A stretch of DNA of 64,000 nt, taken from NCBI GenBank assembly GCA_026545765.1, contig CM048844.1, positions 63,663,035 through 63,727,034 on the forward strand, read 5' to 3'. The notes beneath the pieces were generated by a model. That model was not told the origin of the DNA. It ran no database searches and was given only the letters and a program-made list of their open reading frames with translations. Within the stretch, counting starts at the first letter, position 1. Each line of letters opens with the position of its first letter. Origin of the DNA: Plantago major. Its lineage: Eukaryota > Streptophyta > Magnoliopsida > Lamiales > Plantaginaceae. Made by a program: the position numbers and the translations under genes. Positions 22,849-35,866 of this stretch are shown here, piece by piece.

Positions 22849-25466
22849 GTAACTCAGATACCTTTCTACTCTAAAGCCCAGATATCTAACAACGTTTTGA
22901 AACTAATTCAGAACTCTTTCTTTCAGGCTCAAACTAAGGTCCCTGTTGATAAGAAAGATGACCTGCTTCCTTTCTTCAAGGAATACACTTTGCAAAAGCA
23001 CCTAAAATTCTTCAAGAAATGGCAAAAGATTCGATGCTCCGATCTATCTGAGATCATTAAGGTGACTGATCACCCCATAAGGCGAGCACGAGCCCTTGAC
23101 TTGGAAAATTATGTCCATGCTATGTTCCCCACTAAACAGAACTCTTTTGGAACATTAATGCATAAGGACTTCGTCAAAGAAGTGGCCAGAAAGCTTATTC
23201 AAGCTTTTAACCAAGTAGATGGTCAGACCAGAATGCAGATGCCATTCAAGCCTATCTTGCCAGACCCTACAGTTCATACCCTCTGAGCAAGAGGAAGTTA
23301 ATGGGCAAATGGTCACTATTCTAGAAGTGATCAATCTGGTCTCTGAAGATGTAGAAGAGAAGGAGACTGATGAGAATGACTATGAAGAATCTCCTTCTGA
23401 CCATCACAAGGATGAGGATGATAAGAAGGATGATGATGATGCCCCTGCACCAGGGACAGGAGGGATTACACAAGGTAATCATACCTCAGTTGCTGAAAAG
23501 CACACTGAGAGGACATCACAAAAATCTCCTCCTCCATCTCCTCAGAAATCTACCCATCCATCTCCCGAACAAAAAGACTCTATTGAACAAGTAGTTGAGC
23601 ACTCTAAGGACAACACTCAGAAAATATTGGATGCACAAGCCAGAGTTGCTCAACTCAAACATTGTTGGAGGAAGAACAACAGCTACATCTCCAACTGGAA
23701 GAAAAGATAGCTGAATCCAGAGTCAAGCTAGATAAACTTGAAGAACAAACACGCAAAGAAACGCAAGCTTACTCTGAGATTAAAGGGCTCCGGGATGATG
23801 TTGATTATATTTCTAACGAGCTAGTTGTTGAACAAGTATCTGAAGAAAAGCATTATGCTAAGGCTGCATCTTCACCAAAGAAACCATCCTCCAAAGGCAA
23901 GAAACCCATATCTGAGATGGTTGCCGCCTTCAGAAATCTTGATGAAGAAGTGCAAGAGGATGAAGATCACTAGACTGATGACTCAAATGATGAAGAAGAG
24001 AAGAAATTGGCAGAACACCACAATGACCACTTGGTGGTGTCTCATTTGAAAAGGAAGCTGATTGCTCCTGAAATCTTCAGCAAGCTGCCAAATGTCAACT
24101 CCAATGAATACTTGAACATATATCAAGTACTGGCTAAATTGAAAAAGGAGTTGTCTTCTCAAGATAAAGCCGCCATTGCATCAGTCCCTGCAAAGATGAA
24201 GACATTCACTGAGCTCAACACTCAGACAACAACCAGTCTGGTCGTTGCTCAGAAAGACCTAGGCATGGTTAGGGATGATGACCAAAACTTGGCTACAAAA
24301 GCCTTTGAAGAGGCTAGCTATGCTGCTGGAAAAGCAGATACTATTCAAGGCCCACTGGCAGAGCTCACTAATAAGGAAACAGGTCTTATCAAACAAAATC
24401 AGGAGCTCAAGGCTAATCTGGAAAAGTTGGTTGCTGCATATAACTATCTGCAAGGCAACTTTGACTCCCTTTCAGAATCCTTTGTGATTCTTAGTCAGTC
24501 AACAATGACTAAGGGGGAAGGATTTCAAGGTGCTCAGAGAGGAAGAGGAAGAGGAAACAAAAGAAAATCTGAACAACCACCTCTCAAAATAAATGAGCCC
24601 TCCTCCAGTCACCTAACAAGAGAAATCTGAAAGATGATGATGAAGATGAGGATGAAGATGAAGCTCCTATTCATATAAAAAGAAGAAAGGTTGATAGCCT
24701 ATCTGAGCCCATAGCTGCAAAGCCTTTAGTAGCTAAAACACCCTCTGGAAATACCAAGTCAATCCAGAGTGGTTCTTCAAGAAATCCCCCAAGGGAGAAT
24801 TTAAGACAAAGGAGGAATAGGCTGAGAGCTGAACAAAGAAAACTTCAACTACCACTCAGGCCTGACGAAGCCAAGATTGAGTATGTGAAGACCAACAATG
24901 ACTCCTCTGACTACAGGTGCATTAATCAGAAGAATGGCTACTGGATTCTGGAACTCAAGCACTTACTGGTAAATGAAAAATTTCCAGAACCAATCCATAA
25001 ACAACTTATGGCATGGAGAAAAGACAAGCCAGTCTTGATTAACACCAACCACATCAAGAGAGTAGAAGCCATGGAGAAGGACCTCTCTGATGATTGTCCT
25101 TATGGAAAGCTAGATTATGTGCACAGAATTCCCAACGTCACTGGAACAGGCACAAGAGCAAGACTTGTTGTGGTACCCTATGAGTCTTTTTACATGACTG
25201 GAGATCAATACAAGGGTGACATCAGATATCTGAGGACCATATATGAATACTTCAAGCTATCAGATATCAAAATTGAGCATGCCTGGAAATGGGAAAAATA
25301 TCTGTGGGTCAAACAATTTGCCAAGAAGAATCCCACCAAAACCTACAAGAAAGTTTGTGAATTTCCCAGAAACACTGAGATGATAGTCAGGACCTTGCTC
25401 TATAACTACTCAGATGATAAAGGTTTGGGGATAGGGAATTTGCAAATTGATCCACAGATCTGCTGA
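22841..25466 (+). pseudogene. Element C third ORF, 5'-deleted
   Basis: It enters at the last putative intron (22849-22926, GTAACT to TTTCAG) and then the large last exon. Recognisable parts are KVPVDKKDDLLPFFKE, an Asp/Glu- and Pro/Ser-rich stretch, a coiled coil (EEEQQLHLQLEEKIAES, about 23670-23760), a KR-rich basic stretch near 24540, and the C-terminal domain 24885-25466. A TAG near 23971 and frame shifts break it. It lacks the 27-bp segment present in D, and about 200 bp including the Glu repeat. Confidence 0.7.
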
Positions 25467-25750
25467 TTGAAGACTTGAAGACTAGTTTATTAGGATGTCT
25501 ACTTGGAGCTTGGTTACTCCTGTTGTCCTAATTTAACTAAGTGTTTTGTATCTTGCTGACTGTGCTGTAATATGCTTTATTTACTAAGTTATCTATGAAC
25601 TTTCTTTGTAACATATCTGATGAACCTACTCTCAGATATCAATCTATAAAAAGATAACTTGTCAGCAAAGATCACACATTGTGATTTGGTTGATGTTTAC
25701 TTTCTGCACTTAATTAAAATGAATTGAAAAGATCATAAGAAATGATTAAG
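25467..25750 (+). other. Element C 3' tail with polypurine tract deleted
   Basis: The tail matches B for about 290 bp and then jumps from GATTAAGTGTT to the LTR at TTTAGATTTTG. About 105 bp including the polypurine tract and the first LTR bases is missing. Matching TGTT and TTAGA strings flank the breakpoint, which suggests a microhomology-mediated deletion. C could not prime plus-strand synthesis. Confidence 0.75.
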
Positions 25751-27308
25751 TGTTTAGATTTTGATCAGCAACCTAATGACTTATCTTAGCTCAGAAAGGT
25801 GGTTAGTCCTCTTGGTTCACTTTAACATTGTAAAAGAGGAAAATCACTAAGTATGTTAGTCTAGCAAATCTTGTATAGGATGCTTGGTCTCTGAATGTAA
25901 TTTTTTATATCTTTGAAGAAGACCAAGAACAAGACATCCAGCAGGATTGTTCAACAAATTTTGAAGATTTGAGACTGCACAAGATTTCTGAAGACGAAGG
26001 TTATCAAATACCTATGTCCAGATATCTTTGATAAAAAAGTGTTTCTTAATAAACAAGTTTTGCAAAAGATATCTTAAAACACAAGGTTTCTGAACAAGGA
26101 AAAGTGCCCACAGACATCTACACTCAGATATCCTGGATAAAACTATGTTTCTGGGAAACAATGTTTCAACACGTATCTAGAGTTGTGAAGGTCCATGGAA
26201 AGGGACATGCAATGCTTCAGAAAGCGTGCATAGTTCCGTTGGCACTACAGGACAAAAATAGTACAATGCAATAAATGAACAGACAGAGACATCTGAACAA
26301 AAGAGGAAATCTCTGAAAAGAGACAACGTCTTCTGCAGTACTATTTACAGATATCAATAGTTTGAATTTCATTAAGCCTAACGGATACTATTCAAACGGC
26401 ATGATTTTCAACTATAAATATCAACACTTAGAATGCTTGAAACACACCTTGAACATACACTGAACACGCCAAGAACTTACATCGACGAATTCATTCAAGA
26501 ATACAAGCCTTCAACCTACTTACTCTTTAGCTTACAGTTGCGACTAAGCTCTTGAATTCTAAGTAGCACGAAAGTTCTAAGTGTCCTGATCCTTAACAAG
26601 CATTGCTATCTGTGAAGGAGTTGAATCAAAAGATCAAGTATCTAAGCTTCATTCTCTAGAACATTTAACATAGACTTGGGTCAGTAAAGAACATATCACC
26701 ACACATTGTGAAGTGTGTTAAGTGAATTTTGTTCTATCAAGTATTCTTACATAACTGAGAAAGTTATAAAGACTACTCACCTGACAAACTACCTTAACCA
26801 ACACCTTAAACGGCGTGGAGTACAGGAAGTACTTAGTTTGGGAAACTAAGGAATAACTCCAAGGTTACTGAGTATAGGAAGTACTTAGTTTGGGAAACTA
26901 AGGAATGGCTCAAAGGTTTCTGAGTATAGGAAGTACTTGGCTGAGAAAGTCGGGGAATAACTCAGGGAGAACACTTGGTTGGGAACCTAGTGTATTTAGG
27001 AATCGAGAGAAGATATTTGTATGGTGAACTCAATTATCTGTCTTAGTGGATTCTAAGTCTGAGAAAGGCCGAAGTGGATTAGTTGAAGGATTATGCCACC
27101 ATCAGATACCACTATAAAGATCTGTGTTACTTACACACATCTTGCTGAGCACGTGCACTTATCTCTGAAAAGTCTTCTGCTCTCTGAAATTAAGTATCAG
27201 ATATCTTCACAGATATCTGAGAAATTGTGTTTATCGACAAAAGTTGTAAAAAATTATTCAACCCCCCCCCCCCCCAGTCTTTTCCCTTTGTTGATATCTG
27301 GACCAACA
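25751..27308 (+). repeat. Element C 3' LTR, 5'-truncated
   Basis: The LTR lacks its terminal TG and about ten following bases but is otherwise complete to ACCAACA. It shares B-type variants (GAATGGCTC after the hairpins, GTTGATATCTGG near the end) and is followed by the same CAGTG flank as B. It keeps two CTTAGTTT hairpin modules where B has one. A run of 14 C lies at 27262-27275. Confidence 0.88.
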
Positions 27309-29102
27309 CAGTGTATATAACTACAATAGTTAAACACACTAACACTAAAGCTAATCGAAAGAGCAAATCAAGAACACAGCGATTCCCTTGTTGTTTTTTG
27401 TCACAATAGAAGATCTTTCCAAGTATATCTCCTCAATATTCTCTTCAAAGATCCTCTTAGTCTCCAATAAGGAAATAACTCTTTCCAATTGATTTGCTTT
27501 TCTACATAGCTCAAACTCTTCCAAAGCATCAACTTCGAATCCCTTGACTTATTTATACCAGCACAATCAACCTAAAACCGTGGAACTAGGTTATGGTGAA
27601 TAAAGAAAAATATTGAATCAAATATTCAGTGCAGAACTAAAGTGCTGTCGACTGGTGTTGTAAAAACACCGAATGACAACACCTGCACTTTCATCCTCTT
27701 TGATATCCTTAACAAGTAACTCAACATGGAATCCAATCAAAGTGAATAAAGGCAAAATATAATAACTAAAGAGCAATATAAAGTGCAGTCAGCTGGTGTT
27801 GTGAAAACACAGACTAATACACTTGCACTTTCAAGTCTGTTCTAATTCTGTTGTCCAAAAAGCCTGTGTGACTTTCTAGAAGTGCAAACTCTCTTGTTTG
27901 CCCCTTATCATGCTCATGTGTACTCTGTATAAGTTAAGTATAACGAACAACATGTTTTTCATTTCTTATTTTCTCAACCCAAACCCGTTCCAAAGAACAG
28001 GTTTGGGGAGGAGGTTTATTGCGTTATATATATGACTTGTACATGGCATTGTTCTCTTTCAAAAAATATAATAAGTCTCGGAGTGTGTCTATGGCACTTA
28101 TGCAACCGTTAGTCGTGTAAAGCACGTTTCAAATAAAACCTACACACCAGCATGGTCCTAAAAAGCCATATGTCTGTGAGGGTTGATGGCGTGTATACCA
28201 AACCAGCACAAGTGCGGACTTTCTGTAAAATAGACAGTACCAAAACAAAGAGAGAAAATAAGCATATGGGTCATTGCAATGACTGGAAAAAAGTATAAAA
28301 AATAAAAATTTGAAAAAAGAGAGAATGATTGCCATTTACGAGTCTAAAGCTGTTGTAGAGTGTTGATTGAAGTTCATTCTGACTTAACTGATAGAGTACT
28401 TTGCATGAGGTATTTGAGGCATGTTTGTGGTGTGAGACACCTTCCTTTCTCTTTTGATTGCTTGATTGATTACCCATACTGGACACTTCTAGGAGAGTGA
28501 GAGATAGTTGCATAGGATCCACTTGTCAGAGATAGTTACTGGACAATTCTGAACCAAATGAACTTGAAGGATCAAATGTGGGGTCTTCCTCTTCTGGCAT
28601 TTTACCTAGTTCAAGCCAAGAGATAACCAAGGCTCATGGTCTTGAATCTAGTGTCTTCTGATGAGACGATAATTTAGAGTCTCATTTGGTCCTTGTTAGC
28701 GGTCTTTGTTGGTCTTCGTTTATGGTTTTTTAGTGTTTTTGTACGTTTTTATGCTTTGGTGTTTTATTTACATTTTGTAGGATTTGATATCTTTTGAGCT
28801 AAATGAGGACGAGCAGTTTAGCATAGCTCGCCGCGGCGAGGAAATCGGTCCGTCGCGGCGAGATTTTACGAGCTTGGACCTGGAAGTTGCAAGAAGGCTC
28901 ACCGCGGCGAAGGAATTGGTCCGCCACGGCGAGATTTTGCGAATGGAACCTTTGTTTGAAGATTGAACTCGCCGCGGCGGAGCAGCATGCTCGCCGCGAC
29001 GAAATTATGCGAGAGCTATATATATTGCGATAAAGAAGGCTCGTCAATTGCCCCGCCGCGGTGAGATTTTGCGAGTGGCTCCCCTATTTTGAAGGAAGAT
29101 GC
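27309..29102. repeat. Unclassified repeat, unit 2 left part
   Basis: This is the second copy of 11303-13079, starting at the same base after the LTR and ending in GATGC before the solo LTR. It has no recognisable domain. Its CG-palindrome array (28828-29065) has one pair that unit 1 lacks and has lost one site near 29045. Confidence 0.55.
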
Positions 29103-30722
29103 TATTGGTCCAGATAACGGCAAGTAAAAGACTAGAGGGGGGTGAATAGTCTTTTAAAACTTTTGTCGATAAGCACAGTTTCTCAGATATCTGTGAAGAT
29201 ATCTGATACTTAATTTCAGAGAGCGGAAGACTTCTGACATAAGTGCACGCGTTCAGCAAGACAAGTGTAAGTACTTTTCAATATAAGTAAAACAACTAAT
29301 AAACTGCAGAAAGTAAATAACACAAGTCTTTTTATAATGGTATCTGAAGGTGGCGTAATCCTTCAACTAATCCACTTCGGTCTTTCTCAGACCTAGAATC
29401 CACTAAGATAAATGAGGTAACATTACAGATATCTTTTCTTGATTCCTAAAAGCACTAGGTTACCAACCAAGTGTTCCCCCTAAGTTATTCCCTGGCTTTC
29501 ACAGCCAAGTACTTCCTGTACTCAGAAATCTTTTGAGCTGTTCCTTAGTTTCCCAAACTAAGTACTTCCTTTGCTCAATAACCTTGGAGTTATTCCTTAG
29601 TTTCCCAAACTAAGTACTTCCTGTACTCCACGCCATTTAAGGTGTTGGTTAAGGTAAATTGTCAGGTGAGCTTCTTTAATAACTTGTTCAGTTATTCAGA
29701 TAGCTCTGTGAATCAAGTATACTTAATACACTTTGCAATGTATGGTATCTTGTTCTCTACTGACCCAAGTCTATGGTAAGTGTTCAAGAGAATGAAACTT
29801 AGATAAGAAATCTTAGTTCAACTCTTTCACAAATAACAATGCTCGTTAAGGATCAGGACACTTAGAACTTTTGTGCTACTTAGAATCAAGAGCTTTGGTC
29901 GCAACAGAAAGCTTGAAGTTAAGTAGTTTGCTTGAGAGCGCTTGTGTGAGTATTCAGTGTTCTTGGAGTTCAGTGTGTTCTAAGGTGTGTTCTCAAGCAG
30001 TCTAAGTGTTGATATTTATAGATGAATTTTGAGTGCCGTTTGAATAGTATCCGTTTGGGCTTAAATCAAATTCAAACTATTGATATCTGAATATAGTACT
30101 GTAGCAGGTTGGTCTTCTTCTTCAGAAGCTACCACTTTTGTTCAGACATTTCTGTCTGCGCATTTAATGCACTGTACTATATTTTCTCCTGTAGTGCCAA
30201 CAGAACTATGCAAGCTTTCTGAGGCTTGCACGTTCTTTTCCAGAGATCATCATAGCTCCAGATACCACTTGTTTGAACAACTTGTTATTATATGTTTCTT
30301 TTTTTTTTAGAAGCATATTTTATGTCCAAGGTATCTGAGTGTAGATATCTGTGGGCACTTTCCTCGTCTCGGAAACCTTTTATTCTCATATATCTTTTGC
30401 AACATGTATGTTTCGAAACACTTGTTTCTTCAAGATATCTGGACATAGGATTCTGGAAAACCCTTGTCTTCAGCAATCTTGTGCAGTCTTCAAATCTTCA
30501 AATCCGTTGAACTATTCCTAGTGGATGCCTTCTTCTTGGTCTTCTTCAGAAAATAAAAATTACATTTCGAGACCTAACATCCTATACAAGGTTTGCTAGA
30601 CTATTATACTCAGTGAGTTTCCTCTTTTACAGTGTTCAAGTGAACTAAGAGTACTAATCACCTTTCTGAGCTAAGATAAGTCATTAGGTTGCTGATCAAA
30701 TTCTAAACATATATTCCTAACA
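29103..30722 (-). repeat. Solo LTR of the Sirevirus-like family, unit 2
   Basis: It has GATGC at 29098-29102 and 30723-30727 and starts TATTGG where unit 1 reads TGTTGG. It is the tandem copy of the solo LTR at 13080-14690. A fragment of this LTR type, in the same orientation, reappears inside element D's third ORF (40259-40814). Confidence 0.9.
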
Positions 30723-31660
30723 GATGCTCGCAATGAGGGATTCAAATCCGTCAAGCGAGAATTTGCTTTGGATATATAATCAACAAAGAAAGCTACGTAA
30801 GCAATTGCCGGCAAGTAGACGCGTAAGCTCAGAATTAGTTTTCCTTATTAGCTTAGAATTTGTTTTTCCTTTCTTTCATACTTCTTTTAACCTAGTTCAT
30901 AGAAAAAACTCCATATCATACTTTGACAATTTTGGAGCTTGGTTTTGCTTGTTTTAACGAAGGATAGATATCGAATCCCTGATTATTGTGGTAAATCTCT
31001 ATTGTTTAATCTTGTTCAATTCGTTCTTGCTTAGTTTCTTGAATTGTTTAAGCTTGCATGCGATTATCATTATGTTTGTGTTAATCATGAGCAATATCTT
31101 GTATTCTTTCATCCTTGTTTCGGTTATAAGTAGCTAAATCACTCCGAACATGGTAGTTGCGTGATAGCCTTGCGTATTCACTTCTAGGGTTAGAAATCGT
31201 TCATATAGGTTAGGCTAGTTCAAAGATCTTCGTAAAAACCTTTCAATCCAATAAGCTAGTTCAAAGATTCTCTAAAACGTTTTGGTTAAGGATTGTGGAT
31301 TGACGACCCACGATTACTCTAGTTCAAATATCTTCAAACTCGTTTGGTTGAATTGGATTGATAGTTTTATGTACACCGACCGTATGACAGTATGAACGTA
31401 TCCCTAGAGTGAATTAGCATTGCTTGATCGTAACTACCGTGTTCTTTCTACCTCATTCTTACAAACAACTACACTGCATTTTCTGTTTAGCGAACGATCT
31501 CGTAGTTAGCATAGTCTGTTTACAACGACTGCTTCCTACTTGTTTTCCTAAGTAGTAATTTGAGCATATCATCTTCCCTCAATCTGGCTCACCAACTCAA
31601 GATAACACTAAGGCTCATGATGTTGCCAGAGGAAGAAAACGTTCTAGTAGTTCAATGCAA
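30723..31660. repeat. Unclassified repeat, unit 2 right part
   Basis: This copy of 14691-15700 is nearly collinear except for two differences. Each of the four CG-rich palindromes at its left end is shortened or altered, and about 96 bp is missing near 31485. It is noncoding. Confidence 0.5.
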
Positions 31661-32558
31661 GAGAATTCCAAGGCACATGACATTGAACCAAGATGTAGCA
31701 AAGGGCTAGAAAGAAGAAAGAATTTGGTCCTGATTTTCAGCCTTGTTGGTAGAATATGACCCGAAGACAATCAAGCAAGCATTGTCTACTCCTGAGGCTC
31801 CTCTTTGGGAAGAGGCCATAGAAAGTGAAATTGAGTCCATCCTGGAAAATCACACTTGGATATTGGCTGATCTCCCTCTAGGGATTAAGCCTTTAGGGTG
31901 CAAGTGGATTCTAAAGCGAAAGCTTAAGACGGATGGAACAATAGACAAGTACAAGGCCAGACTGGTGGTACAGGGGTACCGTCAAAAGGAAGGCCTAGAC
32001 TACTTCGACACATACGCTCTTGTGTCTAGATTAACTTCCATAAGAGTATTTATAGCCATTGTAGCTTTACATAACTTAGAAATACATCAAATGGATGTTA
32101 AAATAGCTTTCCTCAATGGTGAATTGGAGGAAGAAATTTACATGGAACAACCTGAAGGTTCCTGGACAAGAGGGCAAATTTTGCCGCCTTGTAAAATCAT
32201 TGTACGGGCTGAAATAGGCTCCTAAACAATAGCATGAGAAATTTGACCACTCATTATTGTCAAAAGGATTCTCAATAAATGAATGTGACAAATGCATTTA
32301 CGTGAAAGGGGATTCCAATTCGTTCGTGATGATTTGTCTATATGTGGATGAATTGCTCACCACAGGTAGTAGTCACAAGTTAATCCTTGAGACTAAATCC
32401 ATGTTGAAAAATCATTTTGACATGAAGGACATGGGAATCGCTGATGTGATTCTGGGAATTAAGATTTCCAAGACTTCTGATGGTTTGTACTTTCACAATC
32501 TCATTACATTGAGAATGTATTGATGAGATTTAAAGTTCATGGTTTACACCATTGAAAG
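31661..32558 (+). pseudogene. copia2 reverse transcriptase fragment, unit 2, interrupted by element D
   Basis: This second copy of 15701-16647 is open for 160 codons (31743-32225) because it lacks the TAG found in unit 1. Its catalytic motif reads YVDE instead of YVDD. It ends at GAAAG (32554-32558), where element D begins. Both copies therefore carry different damage. Confidence 0.85.
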
Positions 32559-34182
32559 TATTAGGAACATCTGTTTAGAATTTGATCAGCAACCTAATGA
32601 CTTATCTTAGCTCAGAAAGGTGGTTAGTACTCTTGGTTCACTTGAACACTGTAAAAGAGGAAAATCACTAAGTATGTTAGTATAGCAAATCTTGTATAGG
32701 ATGTTAGGTCTCTGAATATAGTTTTTTATATCTTTGAAGAAGACCAAGAAGAAGGCATCCAGCAGGAGAGTTCAACAAATTTTAAAGATTTGAAGACTGC
32801 ACAAGATTGCTAAAGACGAAGGTTATCAGATACCTATGTCCAGATATCTTTGATCAACAAGTGTTTCTCAATAAACAAGTTTTGCAAAATATATCTGAAA
32901 ACACAAGGTTTCTGAACAAGGAAAAGTGCCCACAGACATCTACACTCAGATATCCTGGATAAAACTATGTTCCTGGGAAACAATGTTTCAACAGGTATCT
33001 GAAGTTGTGAAGGTCTCTGGAAAGGGACATGCAATGCTTCAGAAAGCGTGCATACTTCCGTTGGCACTACAGGACAAAAATAGTACAATGCAATAAATGC
33101 ACAGACAGAGACATCAGATCAAAAGAGGAAATTTCTGAAAAGAGACAACGTCTTCTACAGTACTATTTACAGATATCAATAGTTTGAATTTCATTAAGCC
33201 TAACGGATACTTTTCAAACGGCATGATTTTCAACTATAAATATCAACACTTAGAATGCTTGAAACACACCTTGAATTTACACACTGAACACGCCAAGAAC
33301 TTATATCGACGAATTCATTCAAGCATACAAGCCTTCAATCTACTTATTCACTAGCTTACAGTTGCGACTAAGCTCTTGAATTCTAAGTAGAACGAAAGTT
33401 CTAAGTGTCCTGATCCTTAACAAGCATTGCTATCTGTGAAGGAGTTGAATCAAAAGATCAAGTATCTAAGTTTCATTCTCTAGAACATTTAATATAGACT
33501 TGGGGTCAGTAAAGAACATATCACCACACATTGTGAAGTGTGTTAAGTGATTCTCGTTCCATCAAGTATTCTTACATAACTGAGAAGTTATAAAGACTAA
33601 TCACCTGACAAACTACCTTAACCAACACCTTAAACGGCGTGGAGTACAGGAAGTACTTAGTTTGGGAAACTAAGGAATAACTCCAAGATTAATGAGCATA
33701 GGAAGTACTTCGTTTGGGAAACTAAGGAATAGCTCAAAGGTTTCTGAGTATAGGAAGTACTTGGCTGAGAAAGCCGGGGAATAACTCAGGGGGAACACTT
33801 GGTTGGGAACCTAGTGTATTTAGGAATCGAGAGAAGATATTTTGTAAGGTGAACTCAATTATCTGTCTTAGTGGATTCTAGGTCTGAGAAAGGCTGAAGT
33901 GGATTAGTTGAAGGATTACGCCACCTTCAGATACCATTATAAAGATCATTGTTATTTACTTTCTGCAATTTAGTACTTGCTTTATTTACTTTGTTGAGTA
34001 TTAACACACATCTTTCTGCGCACGTGCACTTATCACAGAAAAGTCTTCCGCTCTCTGAAATTAAGTATCAGATATCTTCACAGATATCTGAGAAATTGTG
34101 TTTATCGACAAAATTTTTAAAAGAATATTCACCCCCCCCCCCCCCCCCGAGTCTTTTCCCTTTGCCGTTATCTGGACCAACA
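32559..34182 (+). repeat. Element D 5' LTR
   Basis: It opens TATTAGGAACATC (terminal TG changed to TA) and ends ACCAACA, then the primer site at 34185-34196. It has two CTTAGTTT-type hairpin modules; in the second, the first strand reads CTTCGTTT, which loses one pair. A run of 17 C lies at 34132-34148. Confidence 0.9.
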
Positions 34183-34300
34183 AGTGGTATCAGAGTAGGA
34201 GGTTCCCAAGCCTTCTGCAATGAACCTAGATCCCAGATAAGTGCCCACTAACTGTTTTTCACCTACACTTGATTTGTCTGTTTAGTGTGTTTGCTGCAGG

Positions 34301-35049
34301 ATGTCTTCAAGTGATGCTCCAATTCTCAAGCCAGAGAATTATGAGAAATGGAAGAACAACATGATGCTCCACCTAGAAGCCATCAGTGAAGAAATGATTG
34401 ATGTAATAAAGAATGGCCCCATAGTCATTCAACAACTCAAGCAGGTCATGGAGGTTTCTAATGGTGGAGACAGAGTTCCCACTGATGACGAACCAAGTGG
34501 TGGTTCCTCACAAACAGGTGCTTCAACCAGTGGAAGACCTACTGGTCAAATTGTTTATGAGCTAAAGCCCAGAGAACTCTAGACAACGGAAGATGCCAAG
34601 AGAAATCGACTATGAAACTACTCTGAGAGAACAAACAATTGCTGAGAAAGTTCACAATGTTGCTTTAGTAACACACGGTACTTCTGAAAAAGAAGGATAC
34701 CAAGGAAATGACTGAGGAAGATGCTCTTGCTGTAAAGCAAATGAAAAAATATGTCAGTCGGGAGATTGATAGAAGATAATCCAAAGAGAAGCTGAAAAAG
34801 CATCTAGGCTCAAACTATCACCAAAGATAAAATATGTAATTGTCAAGCTCATTGAACAATTTACTCAGAAGCATCTAATCTCGAGGAAACAGAAATCGGA
34901 AACGATATCTGTTTCTATTGTCAGAAACCTGGTCATTTTAAAAGAGACTGCCCTATTTTCAATAAGCTAAAGACAGATGACAAGAAAGATAGAAGAAACT
35001 TCAAGAGAGGTCAGAGAGCTATGCTCACTGAAGAAAGGAAAAATATTTA
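34301..35049 (+). pseudogene. Element D gag, internally deleted
   Basis: It reads MSSSDAPILKPENYEKW and is open to a TAG at 34579, where C still reads Trp. It carries the same deletion of about 395 bp as C. The zinc knuckle CFYCQKPGHFKRDC remains near 34909-34953. An extra small deletion near 34825 distinguishes it from C. Confidence 0.85.
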
Positions 35050-35866
35050 AATCCAACTGGATGCTCTGGATATTGAGTCAGAATCCGAGAAAGAAGACTC
35101 AGATGACTCCAAACTACCTTGTCCAGAATTATGTGGCATCACTCATGAACTAGTTGACATTGGTAAAAAAAAAAAGGGAATTATGTGGGGTTGCTGAGGA
35201 GATCTATCCAGATTGCTCCAACATTGAGCCTTGCCTAATGGCTGATGAGGCAACCAACATTTCTCAATTCATAAATTATGAGAGTGATGAGGAAGAAATC
35301 AGAGATTTAGAATATCTCATAAAGAAACATAACACTGAAAAGTGTAATCACCCACAGTGCTATGTGTCTCAGAAAGGAAAAATTGCAGGAGCAGGCAAAT
35401 TTTCCAACATCACGTTTTCTGGAACGAAAGACGTTCCAGAGACTAGCAAAGCTGCTGAGAAGAGAACTCAGACAGAACCAGGCGCTCGAAATGGCATTGT
35501 CTATAAAGCCATCGGGAAACAACTTGCTCGTGAGTATAAACAAGAGCTAGAATGATGGATGAAAGCCAGGATTGCGCAAAGCAATCATCAGAAGTGGAAG
35601 AAAGAACAGGTTACGAACACTCTGAAAAGCAGACTCAGTAATCTGACAGGTATCTGAATGCTCCACGAGGAGCACCAAGGAACACACCAAGAAGGAAAAT
35701 AGCTTTAAATGATAATGACACTAATCATTTAATTCCTCCTTATGTTCCAACAAGACAAAAGAATACCCCAAGGAAGTTCATTCAGAAATGGATTCCTACA
35801 GGGAGATTCTTTAGTCCAGAAGGTTCCATTATTGGAATGAGAGCCTAACTCCATGTTTCTTGTCTT
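35050..35866 (+). pseudogene. Element D gag-pol linker, coiled coil deleted
   Basis: The acidic part (YESDEEEIRDLEYL, 35154-35315) runs straight into the Cys/His-bearing part (KKHNTEKCNHPQC). C has about 555 bp of coiled-coil sequence between these points. A further 49-bp deletion lies near 35627. The basic region before the protease is otherwise preserved. Confidence 0.7.

Larger units (their letters stand above)
16648..27308 (+). mobile_element. Element C: recombinant Sirevirus-like copia element
   Basis: The 5' flank is GAAAG, as for element D. The 3' flank is CAGTG, as for element B. Mismatched flanks mark it as a hybrid of two insertions. It has gag, linker, protease-integrase and the first half of RT, then is joined directly to the third ORF near its last intron, losing about 4.5 kb relative to D. 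It also lacks its polypurine tract and the first bases of the 3' LTR. Confidence 0.85.
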
